From the NCBI GenBank assembly GCA_001599295.1, contig BCGN01000001.1:186001-250000 (forward strand): DNA of 64,000 nt. The letters are read 5' to 3'. Position 1 is the stretch's first letter, and every line of letters starts with the position of its first letter. A program made the position numbers and the translations under genes. The notes under the pieces were generated by a model that saw only the letters and a list, made by a program, of their open reading frames with translations, was not told the origin of the DNA and ran no database searches. The stretch is from Sporopachydermia quercuum. Lineage: Eukaryota > Ascomycota > Sporopachydermiomycetes > Sporopachydermiales > Sporopachydermiaceae. This document shows, piece by piece, positions 48,761-59,789 of this stretch.

Positions 48761-49834
48761 TCATTCAAAGTATTGGCTGTTGAAGTACACATAGGATTTG
48801 ATAAGTACAGAGTTCACTAAACAGTAGAGCCAGTATCCCAATTGAGTTTTCCAAGGTAAGCTAGTAATTCTAGAGTAATTCTGAAATGTTTCATGGTCAG
48901 GGTTAGCAATCATCTCTCTCAATATATCAGGTGAATCCGTAACACAGCCAGAGAATGAATTACCGATACAGTACTTCATCATCGATTTATCGTTCACGGT
49001 CCAAGAGTATATATCTGTATCATGTTCATGTAAATACAATATAAACTTAGCGCCACTTTGACCCCATAAAGCAAACTGAAGCATAGAAATACCAGAAACA
49101 ACTGTTCCTTCTTTTGTTAATTCGGTGTTCAAGAACAATTTTGCGTAGTCAGGGTTTACACCAATGTGAATCAATTGCCATTCATTTGAAGGAAAATACT
49201 TCCCGATTTCCCTTAAGTAAGGTAAAGACCATATACCAATAATAAGACGGTCTTTCCAAAACTGAAACGGTTTGGTATTCAAGTCTGTATCAGTTGTTAG
49301 CAACTCAAACAATAATTTCAAAGATACGATGGGAACAGTCCACTTAATATCAATCATAAGTTTCACATCATTGTCAACATATAAAGGATTATTGATCACT
49401 TTAAGCAGAGCTTCCTTCAGCAAAGGCATATGCTGTACTGGTTCTCTAACTGTTCTTAATCCCCTCAGTATAGGCTCATAATTATTTTCTTCGATTATCA
49501 GATTTTCACCAAAGCATCGTTGAGTATTAGCATCATGGCTGATCACTAGCAAATTGTCCTTAGATACGTGAATATCTAATTCAACTACTTGGGCTCCAGC
49601 TTTAACTGATTCGTCAAATGACAGAATTGTATTTTCAGGAAACTCTCTTCGAAATCTGTTTGATGTCAGGTTAGGACAAATACGTCAAATAGTATAACAA
49701 TTTAATGGAACAGCATATGACACGTACCCTCTATGTCCAATATTCAACAACTGACGCTTCAACCCGGCTACCAATGGCGTGGTCTCGTTTGATTGCAATT
49801 GCGTAGTGCTTTCAGATTTGACACTAGGATACAT
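48761..49834 (-). CDS. PGC1: Phosphatidylglycerol phospholipase C Pgc1 (GDPD family), spliced
   Basis: Exons 49728-49834 and 48761-49655 join over a 72-nt intron (GTACGT donor, CTGAC branch, AACAG acceptor). The join restores the catalytic start: NIGHRG from exon 1 continues FRREFPENT in exon 2. The product has 333 residues (321 in S. cerevisiae). Active-site residues are H34, E61, D63 and H76 (ISHD). A hydrophobic C-terminal stretch (LGYWLYCLVNSVLIK) agrees with the membrane/lipid-droplet anchor of Pgc1. The enzyme removes phosphatidylglycerol by cleaving it to diacylglycerol and glycerol phosphate. Read as an unspliced frame it would begin at VISHD and lack the first catalytic residues. Confidence 0.92.
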
Positions 49835-50835
49835 GGCGATTCAATACTTATTATGGCTCTCTCCGGTTCTACAGAAAAGAGATAACAATAATCTCTCAAT
49901 TGCTGACGGAATACAATCAAATTTTCATACCAGTCTGACAAATTTACACTAACAGCAAACAGACAACAAAAACAGATGAACATCCTCTATAACAAACATA
50001 TAATATAGACAGTCTTTGATGTCGATTCTCGTTCAGGCGGACCAAATGGAGTTAATGGCACATAACAATGTACAACGAAAATAGACTTTCTCTTGATATC
50101 ATTCTTACGTTGGTAAGTTTGGTAATGATAGTACTATTATATCCGCTATCATTATTTCGGTACGATTGCTTACGTATGTTCACAAGGATTATTTCTCTTT
50201 ACAAGGCCAAAGTCACGTGTTATTTGAAGGTTCCAATTTCATCTCAAAAACAGACCGCCAATTTGAAACGAGATGCAAAGTATTATATCTTTCGCTTTTC
50301 TTGGTTCAACACAGATATCCTTCTCTGTTCATCTTTTTAACGAGTTGTGTGTACAGGTATTATCATGAAGCGATAAATGACAGATAGAGATTATATGAGT
50401 TATATGAGGAGAACCTGATTTATTGTTGGTACTACAAAACTGTTGTGATTTAGTGTTGATAGATTTTGGATTGAAATTGGGCAGACGTTCGGAGAAAGAA
50501 AAGGAATACAATGATACTTTGAAGATCATAAATCATTCACATAGAAATTAGCAAATAGTATTGGGCATTCGACAGTATATCTTTCGTTCATTACATTTAC
50601 TAGTCAAACAGATACTATACAAACAATAGTAGAGTAACTCTGAGTTACCCAAGAGCTTTAACACATCAGCAGCATCCAGTATATCTGGTTCGTTCTTTTT
50701 GATAGTACTAGAAGAGCAGGGCAAGGAATTATTCGAAAGTAAGAAATACCATACATTTTCTTTCCATAGTTTGAAACAGGAATTATTGTATCCACATAGC
50801 GTCAGCCTTTCTCAATTTCAACAATAATTCCAAAA
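49835..50835. promoter_or_regulatory. Divergent promoter PGC1/SGF73
   Basis: 1 kb with a Cbf1-type site (listed). Two overlapping frames (50068-50340 and 50097-50387) are open, with hydrophobic parts; neither is accepted as a gene, but see findings. Confidence 0.5.
50212..50219. promoter_or_regulatory. Cbf1-type site GTCACGTG
   Basis: Perfect RTCACRTG match about 380 bases upstream of PGC1 and 620 upstream of SGF73. Motif evidence only. Confidence 0.45.
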
Positions 50836-52536
50836 ATGTCTAAACGGGTTAGGACGACTAATAACAGTAAGTATTACCTTTGTTTGATTCTAATCCATCT
50901 ATTTGTTTCAGACGTTCTACTCATCTTGTTTCATTGATTTATCTCTATCGCACCTTCTTTTCTGTTGTACACACAACGACTATTATTTTATTCCGTTTTG
51001 CTGAGGGAAGTAAGATTGACGTTAATCAACTTCATGTTAAATGAGTAGAATACGTGGATAACTGAGATAGTTGAGATAGTAAGTCGAATGATCAGCAATA
51101 CATTTTTAGGCTGTCAGGCATGGATGACAAGAGAAAAAGATTAAGAAGCTAACGGTTACCTTTATTGAATTTTCAGACAATGGATTAAGAATAGATGCAA
51201 ATATTCGTAAACAGGTATTTGGAGACTACAAGAAATCAATTAGTTCATCACATGTTAATACGAAAGGGGAAACTGATGATGGAAACAGTAAAACGATTGT
51301 TTGGAAAGAATTCGGGAGTTATATTGATCAGCTTGGTATGATTTTGATTTTCTGTTCTTTATGTCTATCTTCAATAAGTTTCTTCTATCCTTGGGTTGGA
51401 AATTTCTTTTTCAATGTTGGCTCCCCATTTCTCTACCTCTCTCTTAATCCACTGTAAGACTATTGATATTTATGCTAACCATTTAAGAACATACATCGGC
51501 AAAAGTTGATTATGCAGCTCCCTCAATAACAAGTGGTAAAACTGGCGTGCCAGGTAAGACACTTCCTCAAAACAACACCCTAAGTGCTCCTCTTGATTAT
51601 AGAATATGCAACCACTGCGGCAAACCTATCCTAAAAAGCAGTTTTTCCAACCATTTGGATTATTGCCTCTCTAAGAAGGATAAACCTTCACATACAAAGT
51701 ATTTACGGAAATCAGTTCAAGGTAAACCCGCGCCAACACCAACGCCTGATCCTCAGCCTGATATTACTCCTACTGCTACTCCTGAAAAGGAGATTAAGAA
51801 GATGGGTACAACAAAGAAAAGGAAGAAGGCAGCAACTGAAGGAAACAAAGAGCTCGCTACAGGGACTGCTAAACCTAAAAAGAAAAAGGCAAAAGCAGCT
51901 CCAAAGATCAAAGGACCAGTGGATGTTGAGAGACAATGTGGTGTGCCTTTACCGAATGGTGGATTCTGCGCTCGTTCTTTGACCTGTAAAACACATTCGA
52001 TGGGAGCCAAAAGAGCAGTTCCCGGTCGTTCTGCTCCTTACGATGTATTGCTAGCTAATTATCAACGTAAAAATCAAGTTAAGCTTGCGTCATTGTCAAC
52101 AGCTCAGCAGCTGGCTTCGGAAAATGAAGAACATGGAGTTGCCTTAACTGAAGAAGAAGAAGTTCAACAAGTTTTAGATGGCATCAATAGATCAAAACCA
52201 TTCCCTCTGGAACCCCCCAAAGTGATTGTTCCTACTGCCGTAAAGACCAGGTTTTTCCGAATGAGGGAAATGTTTTCTAGTGCATTATTACCAAGGATTA
52301 ATGCTGGAAGTCCTGCTGTGTTTGGTGGTATTTTATCCAGGTCAGCATTTGTTGATGTCAATAAACCCAATTCATTGATATTCCGAAACAGGCCTATAAT
52401 GACACCGCAACAGTTGCAACAGCAACAGGAAGCAAATGCTAGAGCTCAAGCTCAGGCTAGAGCACATGCACAGGCTCAAGCCCATGCGCAATTGCAAGCT
52501 CAGAATCAATTAAGCCATCAACAAACATCGACGTAA
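50836..52536 (+). CDS. SGF73: SAGA subunit Sgf73 (ataxin-7 homologue), three exons
   Basis: Exons 50836-50866 (MSKRVRTTNN plus one base), 51177-51335 and 51488-52536 give 412 residues. Intron 1 (310 nt) uses GTAAGT, GCTAAC and TTTCAG; intron 2 (152 nt) uses GTATGA, GCTAAC and TTAAG. Phases agree throughout. An N-terminal zinc finger has C104, C107, H119 and C123 (ICNHCGKPILKSSFSNHLDY then C). The SCA7 domain is at about 213-255 (QCGVPLPNGGFCARSLTCKT). The C-terminus is a Gln/Ala repeat. Sgf73 anchors the Ubp8 deubiquitinase module to SAGA and activates it. S. cerevisiae Sgf73 is longer (657 residues). Exon 2 codes the segment before the finger, expected to lie in the deubiquitinase module. 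Confidence 0.9.
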
Positions 52537-52905
52537 TTTTGTTGCAGCTCATATTCACATTTAACTACATGTTATCAACAGTGAAATTATCTAAATAAGA
52601 TTGTCCCCGCATCCAATTATGTTCATACTCTCTATCTTTCTTTTTTGCAATTATTTAAGCAGGTCTTAATATAAGGCATCAAGCCATCATCTCTGATCAT
52701 ATTTCGTTTTGTTTTTCATATCTCCCCCTATGATGAAACTAACCATGTATTATTTATATTTACCATATACTTTCAACCGTAGTACAACCATGTACTTCTA
52801 TCATCACTACATATTAACATACTACTGATATCCATATTAAACAATATTCACAAGCATATGCTATACTTCTCGCTTCCTGTTAGTTCATCATTAATCACTT
52901 CATAT
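52537..52905. other. Convergent intergenic region SGF73/ALG2
   Basis: 369 AT-rich bases between two gene 3' ends; nothing distinctive. Confidence 0.5.
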
Positions 52906-54640
52906 CTACATATCTCTTAATTTTCTGAGCACAATAAGTGGTGCTGCTATAATGCCAATAACAATGAGAGTTAGGATACTAACAACCAATGCTTGTCCTT
53001 GAAATGGCTTTCTTGGTTGTGATGCCAAATCGTTAAAATTCTCTTCAATAGCTGCTGCCATTTTACTTCGAGAAAAGTTCCCGACAACATATTTCTTTCC
53101 TGATTCACCAAGTTGAGCTAATTTATCCTCTTTCAGTTTATACAATGCATAGTCCAACATTCCAAACCATTCGTTTTTATCCTCTGGTCTTGAAAACCCT
53201 GTTTTTCTATCCAACACCGTTTCAAGAGGTCCACCGTTATTAATAGCCAATACTGGTGTCTTTTCCAGCATAGCTTCTAAAGGAACAATCCCAAAATGCT
53301 CTCTGGAAGGGGTATATAGTAACAAAGAAGCCTTACGTAGTAAAGCAGTCTTAAGAGAAGATGATACACTAGGAAGGAAGAACACATCAGTTGAAGAAGC
53401 TCGTGCTGGCGGAAGCTCACTTTCGATTACAATTGATGATAGAGATAACGACTCACATAGTTTTCCTAATTCTCGTAAATATTGAACATTCTCTGTAACT
53501 CTTGAATCATATCCACCCGCTATCACCAACTTCACAGGGAATTCATTGGTCTCTTTATTAATTCGTCTGTCTTTTAATAACTTGAAGCTTTCAATAGCTA
53601 GCTCGATATTTTTCTTACGTTCAAATCTGTTGATGCTTAGAAGTACTTTGTTCCTGTAGAAAAAGTCATTCACTTCTTCCTCGGCAGCTTGAATCTTTTC
53701 ATTGTCTTTCTCAGTATAATTGACATCAACACATGGATAAACAACATTAGGACGTATTCTTAAAAATTTGAAAGTCTTCCGGAAAACCAATTTGGTAAAA
53801 TTGGAATTCACAACTACTCGATCAGACGCACCAGTAGTCCATTGCTCAAAATAGTCAAACGGTAGTCTATATAGCTTTCTCAGAAATCCATCATGAGTAG
53901 CTAAGAGTTGATCAGGAAAATGACAATAGAACAAAATTCTGCTTTTCACTACTACAATCCGTATTAATGGAACACATGCACTCAGTTGATCTATAAAAAA
54001 TGCGTCATACTTGAAGATCTCTCCTGAGAAGATTAATGATAATGTCAAATGAAGTTGTCGTAGGATTGAGCAAACTATGAAGAATCTGCCAAAGACTGAA
54101 CTAGGGACAACTGTATTGCCTCCTACTTCAACTTTCAATTCATTGTTTCTCACCTCTTCAAAACAATGGCTTCTGTCACAATGCGATGTGTAGATACGCA
54201 CTTCGTGCCCTCTTTTCTGTAGACCTAGTGCAGCATCGACCACTAGCCGCTCAGCACCACCTAAAGATTGGATACGTCAGTATGTCAGAATAGATATAAC
54301 AACCATCAAGAACGAAAAATAGAGATAGTCGATTTAAATCAACAATAGATACATTAGGTACATAAATCCGAAGTAAGCAAATGAATTTCCGCGAATCACT
54401 GAAAAGCGGAGAGCATCTTGGAACGCGTAAATGATAAACGATTGAAACACTCTTCAAACCTCTTTCATGTATATGATTCTATCTCCAATCTACCGTACGC
54501 GGTTGAGAAAACTGTTGTTATACAGCACTTTGAATGCAACAAGTATAATCACAGAGATTAATATATCATATCAAAACAGACAATCGTCCAGACTCCTACA
54601 TACCTATCCCTAGATCTGGGTGGAGAAAAGCAATCTTCAT
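52906..54640 (-). CDS. ALG2: Alg2 alpha-mannosyltransferase, spliced
   Basis: Exon 54604-54640 (MKIAFLHPDLGI plus one base) and exon 52906-54260 are joined over a 343-nt intron with GTATGT, TACTGAC and TTTAG. The join reads LGIGGAERLVVDAALGLQ, the expected glycosyltransferase-4 donor-site start. The protein has 463 residues (503 in S. cerevisiae). The EHFGIVPLEAM segment carries the E(x7)E-type motif. A C-terminal membrane segment (QALVVSILTLIVIGIIAAPL) anchors it in the ER. Alg2 adds the second and third mannose to the dolichol-linked oligosaccharide. An ACGCGT lies inside the long intron at 54422. Without exon 1 the frame would start at VDAALG and miss the nucleotide-sugar loop. Confidence 0.94.
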
Positions 54641-55225
54641 AGTGAAAGGGTTTAGAATACTACCTGCTTTCTCTTAGACTGCTTGTAGAGCTTATAGAAG
54701 GTCAATCAATTATTAAGTTTCTGTTGTTAAATCATAATGTTGGGAAACTAGTTTTATTAAACTATTTGTACTGTCAATTGTCTACATGATAAGATAATCA
54801 TAAGATAGTCGAATAATATAAGCCTTCCTGGGTCAGTCTTATAAGGAGACGTAAGACAATCAGTCCCAGGTGTCCGGTAACCTGGGCTTTGTAGTATTTT
54901 AAAAAAAAATAGTTCGTATGAGTGTCTTCGGGAAACAGGACCGAAGTATATCGTTATGTTACTGTATGATTATGAAAGAAATCAAAATTATTTTCTGCAA
55001 TTCATTCAGGACTACCATAGTATAGCTAAGAAATATATTATGATAACATTATAGACTACGTTAATAAATAACGTAGTTGTTTGAGCATGAGAGTATCTAT
55101 CTCAATGCCGTTACTAGTATAGCTGGATGGTGTGGTAGATATTGGTTACATAGTAAACCAATCTAGATCTATTTATATATCTGTCTTTTCACCTATAAAA
55201 TACATATTATATATACAGAGTATAT
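54641..55225. promoter_or_regulatory. Upstream region of ALG2
   Basis: 585 bases holding a conspicuous inverted-repeat structure (54821-54888, listed) followed by an A9 run. The rest is AT-rich without features. Confidence 0.55.
54821..54888. other. Nested inverted repeats with a swappable CCTGGG arm
   Basis: CCTGGG (54827-54832) pairs with CCCAGG (54865-54870), enclosing GTCTTAT (54836-54842) with GTAAGAC (54851-54857). A second CCTGGG (54881-54886) could pair with the same CCCAGG, and AGCC (54821) with GGCT (54885). The G+C content is far above that of the flanks. On the ALG2 strand it lies about 180-250 bases before the ATG, so it may be in promoter or leader. It could also be an unrecognised RNA. 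Confidence 0.65.
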
Positions 55226-56896
55226 TTATTTCAGTTTCCCAAACATTTCCCGAAACATATCGGTCAAGCCATACATCTTATCTTTACTCTCAGTTCGTAT
55301 CTCTGTTGCTTGATATATATATTTCTTACCTTCTGGCAAATTAACAGCCTTCGGACCATTCAAATGTCTATCTAAGGCATCTTCAAGAGTCTCAGCAACA
55401 GTCGAATAACATTTTTTCAACTCTTGCTCCTTGTTCAAATAAGGCCATCGTGATGGGCTAGGTGCTTGTAAATTATATCCCCGAATAGAGTCATTGAGCT
55501 TTCTAATAGTCAAATCTAAATATTTATCTTCTTTAGCAAGCCATTCATCATCCCTTAACAAAGGATTTCTACCAGCTTTCTCATTAGATGCATAATACTT
55601 TGCTAGCTTCAACTTTACCTCATTTGACTCATTTGCATGTTTCCTATCCAACAATATGATAGCCCTTCTTCTCCAATCATTACGGAGAGTTTTCTGGAAA
55701 TTTGCCAGTTCTGAGTTCAAAGACGCTTGCTTTTCTATCCACGGAGGTGCCAAGTCCTGTCTTTTCAACATATTGTTCAAGAAGTACTCTGTAGTTTCAA
55801 TATAAGCTGAATTTGCATGATGATCAGTCTCCAATGGTTTCCCTCTTGGTAACTTGTCAAATGCTCCATTCTGACGAGCGTCTTCAATCTTTCTGTCTGC
55901 TAGTGCTTTGATTGAGTTCATAGCACTAGAAAATGAAGTTGGCCCTAACAACTCGGGTCCAAGAAGCCTTTCTCTGTACATTTCTTTGAAGCTTGGATCT
56001 TCTTCAAACGTTGTATTAAACTTCGTACCAGTACTAGGATTTTTACCATTACCACCACTTTTTGATATCTCGTGTTTCTTCAGACTATAGTTCAAAGAGC
56101 TTTCCCTGGCATTTGTCAGTCTTTGTCTTATATCAGGCTTGATACCAGTGAAAGATTTGGGAGGAGTAACAATTGCCCCTGGTTTCCTTTTCAGTAATCC
56201 GTTCGTAGCTGAACGCTCTTTTCTCAGTTTATACTTATCTATAAGCATTCTTAGTGCTGTATCAGCCACTTCTTCAGTACCAGTCCACGGTTTAGTACCA
56301 GCAATCTCAACTGAAGCTTTTGGAGCACTTAGGGGCATTTTACTCATACTAATCTCTGCTCTATACTTTTCCTCAAACTGTAGTTGCTCGAATTTGGCTA
56401 TAATCTTTCGGATCTGTTCAGAGCCGGATAATCCAAATTCCATCAAATCTTTCTCTAGTTTTTCCTCCAGGATTGGTTTTGACAGTTCAGACTTCCTTGC
56501 TATTTCTGGAGTGTCGAATGATATTTCAAGAGCATCGCTAAGTTTTCCTGCTTTAGGATCAGCTGAAGTGTACGCAGCATCTTCCGCCAGTTGGTCCAGC
56601 CTTCTTTTCATATAGGACTCTTCATTATGGGAAGTAGCTAACTTAGAATGAGATGAAAAAGTACAAGATTCACTAGTGGAGGATCCATGAGATGATGATG
56701 CTGATTCCGCAGCTGATTTCGTCGCTGACACTAATTCTGATGAAAACCCCAAAGATTGGTTTATAATGCCACTTTGCTTGTCAGCGTGTGCTCTTTTCCT
56801 AGTATTCAATTGTCTAAGGAAACAATAAGGATGCCTTATTTTGACTTGATACTTGGTTGATCGACGAATTGATTTAGAAGTATGTCGAAGAATCAT
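55226..56896 (-). CDS. DNAJC28-domain (DUF1992) protein, probably mitochondrial
   Basis: 556 residues from ATG 56896. The N-terminus is Arg/Lys/Ser-rich with almost no acidic residues (MILRHTSKSIRRSTKYQVK), as in mitochondrial presequences. The diagnostic block is at about 340-395: ADRKIEDARQNGAFDKLPRG followed, after KPLETD, by FLNNMLKRQDLAPPWIEKQ. This is the DnaJ-homologue subfamily C member 28 conserved domain, found without a J domain in many fungi and bacteria. Lys/Arg-rich helices follow. In humans DNAJC28 is a poorly characterised protein; no reaction is known. The promoter carries a perfect inverted repeat. Confidence 0.8.
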   Translation of the reverse strand: MILRHTSKSIRRSTKYQVKIRHPYCFLRQLNTRKRAHADKQSGIINQSLGFSSELVSATKSAAESASSSHGSSTSESCTFSSHSKLATSHNEESYMKRRLDQLAEDAAYTSADPKAGKLSDALEISFDTPEIARKSELSKPILEEKLEKDLMEFGLSGSEQIRKIIAKFEQLQFEEKYRAEISMSKMPLSAPKASVEIAGTKPWTGTEEVADTALRMLIDKYKLRKERSATNGLLKRKPGAIVTPPKSFTGIKPDIRQRLTNARESSLNYSLKKHEISKSGGNGKNPSTGTKFNTTFEEDPSFKEMYRERLLGPELLGPTSFSSAMNSIKALADRKIEDARQNGAFDKLPRGKPLETDHHANSAYIETTEYFLNNMLKRQDLAPPWIEKQASLNSELANFQKTLRNDWRRRAIILLDRKHANESNEVKLKLAKYYASNEKAGRNPLLRDDEWLAKEDKYLDLTIRKLNDSIRGYNLQAPSPSRWPYLNKEQELKKCYSTVAETLEDALDRHLNGPKAVNLPEGKKYIYQATEIRTESKDKMYGLTDMFREMFGKLK

Positions 56897-57413
56897 TGAG
56901 GATTTCTAGATAAATATCAGCAACTAAAGATGGATTTCTAGATGTAGGACAGATGACGTGATAGATGTAGTTACAAAAAAAAGTAGAGAGATAACAGTGA
57001 AAACAGGTGATACAATGTAGGATAAGCGAAACAGATACAGAAATAGATGAATTAAGAATAGATAAGGCGAGAGTGATTTGTGCTGATACCCGATATCTGA
57101 AGTATATTTCGGAGATGATGTGAACCGAAAGTCGATAATCATCTCCGAAATATGATAATAATGGGGAGTTGTTTGTGTAAGAGCCAACTTATCATGGAGA
57201 ACTCGTTGCAATTCATTTAGCGGAACAATGAATGTTTGTATTGTAATCACATTGCCTCTGTACTTAATTTACTACTACTATTCTTTGAACTCTACCCTCA
57301 TATTACATTAACTGACTATCCATATTCCGGAAATGATAGTTATCTGCCTACACGCTATATAATATATGCCAGTACAGATACGAATACACAAATGAAACCC
57401 ATGCTTCCCATAT
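56897..57413. promoter_or_regulatory. Upstream region of the DNAJC28-type gene
   Basis: 517 bases between the TYW1 stop and this gene's start, with an inverted repeat at 57104-57153 and a related half-copy near 57319. No gene seen. Confidence 0.55.
57104..57153. repeat. Perfect 16-bp inverted repeat with CGG/CCG cores
   Basis: ATATTTCGGAGATGAT at 57104-57119 is matched exactly by its reverse complement at 57138-57153, with an 18-base spacer. A relative, TATTCCGGAAATGAT, lies near 57320-57334. Facing CGG and CCG triplets recall zinc-cluster (Zn2Cys6) factor sites. Confidence 0.85.
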
Positions 57414-59789
57414 CTATTTCAGACTCTCACTATCGGTAGCTTCCACCATCTTCTTTTTCCTCGAAAACTTCGTGTCTTCAGGGTTGAATCCTGCCTGTTC
57501 AGATCCCCAGTAAGCCCATTCAGGAGTAGGAGCCAAATAGTCCTCAGGTCCGAACTTCACACCATCTTTCAATAGCTGGAAAAACCTTTGATAGTCAATA
57601 TGTGTATACCAAACCCCATTCTTTTTGAACTTGTTTTGAGCCATGAGAATACAACAACTATGAGCATGTTCAGCAGCGATATCATATTCTAAGCCACGTT
57701 GGGCAAGCTTTTCGTTCAATGATACGACGAAATTCTTGCATTCTTCGTAAAATGGTATGTTTTGCATAGTCAAAGGATTACCATTACCACTCGAAGATCC
57801 ACAGAAAGTTGCCCCTTTGATTTCAATGAAACAGGGTAATCCTCGTTCAACCAAATCAACATAGCCATCTACTTCTCTCATGTTAAACCCTTTGACAAGC
57901 GTGAGTCTGAAAACTGTTCTTTGAGTTTGCTTTTCTCGTAAGATGTCTAAACATCGATTCAGACGCTCCCAAAAATCTCTATATAAAGGTCTATCGACTT
58001 TTCTTAAAGAATCCTTGGTGCTAGCATCGATGGAAACATATAACTGAGTCACCTGTTTCATAGCGGCTAATTGATCAGGATGTTGAGCATTGCATACAAG
58101 GAAGCTAGATATTCCCTTCTCATGAAGCATATCAACAAATCTGTTGATATGAGGATAGAAAATAGGTTCACCTACTAGAGATAACGCACAATGCTTCACT
58201 GTAAAAGCTTCAGCAAATCTACTAGCATTAACACCAGGAACCCCACGCATTTGTTTGATCTTCCTATAATGACCTTCTAAAGCTCCAGCGAGAATATCTT
58301 CAGGTTCATCTACTTGCCACCGCCAAGTAGTACCAACAGGATTGGTACCATGTCTCCAACAGAACACACACTTATTGGAACAGGATAAACTTGGAGTCGT
58401 TTCCATACATAAATGTGATCTAATTCCGTAGAAAGCAAACTTGTAGCAAGATCCACGACCTCTCAAAGCAGACTTTGTCCATCTACAGATTTTCACACCA
58501 GAATGAGATCCCACAACTGTGTACCCTTGCTTGGTCAGTGACTTGTATGTAGGAGAGTCTTTGCTCACCATTTCTTTTACGACTCTATCACCATCATTGT
58601 TGGTATCACCAGGAGCTACATTGGCATTTGGTTTGATCATTTTACCCATGTCCTCAACATCAACTAAATCCTTTCCGGTGTTGTTAGTACTATTAATTTC
58701 CTCTGCTTCATACTCATCAAACTCTTCATCTGACTCGGAAGATTCAATCACAACATCTGTAACTTGGCTTGGATCTTTCAAGCTATCAACGAGCATGCTG
58801 CTCCATTCATCAAGCACTTTCTGTCGATGGGTTTTGAAACAAGTCATGCCAATAGGAAATATTCGCTTACAGCCAAGTTTCGCCATCCATTTATCAACTT
58901 GTTTAGCTTGATAGCAAAATTTTTGCTCGTCGGGCCATCCTTCCAGATCACCTAAACCAAATACTGCAAACCCTTGTAGCTTTCTTAATGGTTTGGAATC
59001 AACACGAAAATCATTATAAGTTTCCTGCAGCGTTTCAATAAAAAAATCTAACGGAGATTCTGTTTCATAAGAAGGAATAACAAACAAATATATTGAATTC
59101 GTCACATCTGCTACAGGGGATAAGAAAAAATCGTCAAGATCTTGTATGTAGTCAACATTACGTAGAACAGCCTTGAATTCGAGCACCTGATCCAGTTGTT
59201 GCTTCAAGTTTTCAGCAAATCTTTGCGAAGTTCCTGTTAATGTAGAATAGAAAATGTTTACTTTTGATGACAAAGAAGGAATTGACGAAGGCTTTTGATT
59301 TGCTTTTCTATTAGAAAATTTAGACGAAGACTTGATGTTGATTGACTTGATGTTGAATCTCTTAGGTTGATGCTTTGATTGAGGTTTTGAGAGCTGTTTA
59401 GGTTTAGTGGATACAGTAGTGAAATCAACTTCCAAAATTTTACTGGAAAGTAACTTGGAAGCTGTGTTTATTTTCACTGATTTCATTTTGGTTGATGTAG
59501 CATCTAAAGTGTCGGTTGCATTAGATCTTCTACAGGCGTTCTTTGACTGATCCTTGGTGTCCATAGAGTCATTACTACTCGGCGAATCTGCTTCTTTAAC
59601 AACGAAAATCTGATTAAAAAACGTCTTATTATCTACCAGGAAAATACTCACGGTGATAATAAATACAGTAAACAGCACTGCTGATCTTATATCATGCCAA
59701 TAAGTAATAATCCCATATCTTTCATCCACAGAGCCTATAGCTTGCGGAGAAGGCAAGCTATTACTAAGTAAACTATTATTTCCACCCAT
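57414..59789 (-). CDS. TYW1: Tyw1, 4-demethylwyosine synthase
   Basis: 791 residues (810 in S. cerevisiae) from ATG 59789. One N-terminal membrane segment (~28-50, SAVLFTVFIITVSIFLV) and a Lys/Ser-rich linker precede a flavodoxin domain at about 175-330 (FYSTLTGTSQRFAENL, GFAVFGLGD). After an acidic linker comes the radical-SAM domain, with the cluster motif CxxxCxxC at 470-477 (CSNKCVFC) in the Tyw1-specific setting CMETTPSLS...WRHGTNPVGT. The enzyme condenses N1-methylguanosine-37 of tRNA-Phe with pyruvate, the second step of wybutosine synthesis, at the ER surface in yeast. Upstream is a 19-bp tandem repeat. Confidence 0.96.
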   Translation of the reverse strand: MGGNNSLLSNSLPSPQAIGSVDERYGIITYWHDIRSAVLFTVFIITVSIFLVDNKTFFNQIFVVKEADSPSSNDSMDTKDQSKNACRRSNATDTLDATSTKMKSVKINTASKLLSSKILEVDFTTVSTKPKQLSKPQSKHQPKRFNIKSINIKSSSKFSNRKANQKPSSIPSLSSKVNIFYSTLTGTSQRFAENLKQQLDQVLEFKAVLRNVDYIQDLDDFFLSPVADVTNSIYLFVIPSYETESPLDFFIETLQETYNDFRVDSKPLRKLQGFAVFGLGDLEGWPDEQKFCYQAKQVDKWMAKLGCKRIFPIGMTCFKTHRQKVLDEWSSMLVDSLKDPSQVTDVVIESSESDEEFDEYEAEEINSTNNTGKDLVDVEDMGKMIKPNANVAPGDTNNDGDRVVKEMVSKDSPTYKSLTKQGYTVVGSHSGVKICRWTKSALRGRGSCYKFAFYGIRSHLCMETTPSLSCSNKCVFCWRHGTNPVGTTWRWQVDEPEDILAGALEGHYRKIKQMRGVPGVNASRFAEAFTVKHCALSLVGEPIFYPHINRFVDMLHEKGISSFLVCNAQHPDQLAAMKQVTQLYVSIDASTKDSLRKVDRPLYRDFWERLNRCLDILREKQTQRTVFRLTLVKGFNMREVDGYVDLVERGLPCFIEIKGATFCGSSSGNGNPLTMQNIPFYEECKNFVVSLNEKLAQRGLEYDIAAEHAHSCCILMAQNKFKKNGVWYTHIDYQRFFQLLKDGVKFGPEDYLAPTPEWAYWGSEQAGFNPEDTKFSRKKKMVEATDSESLK

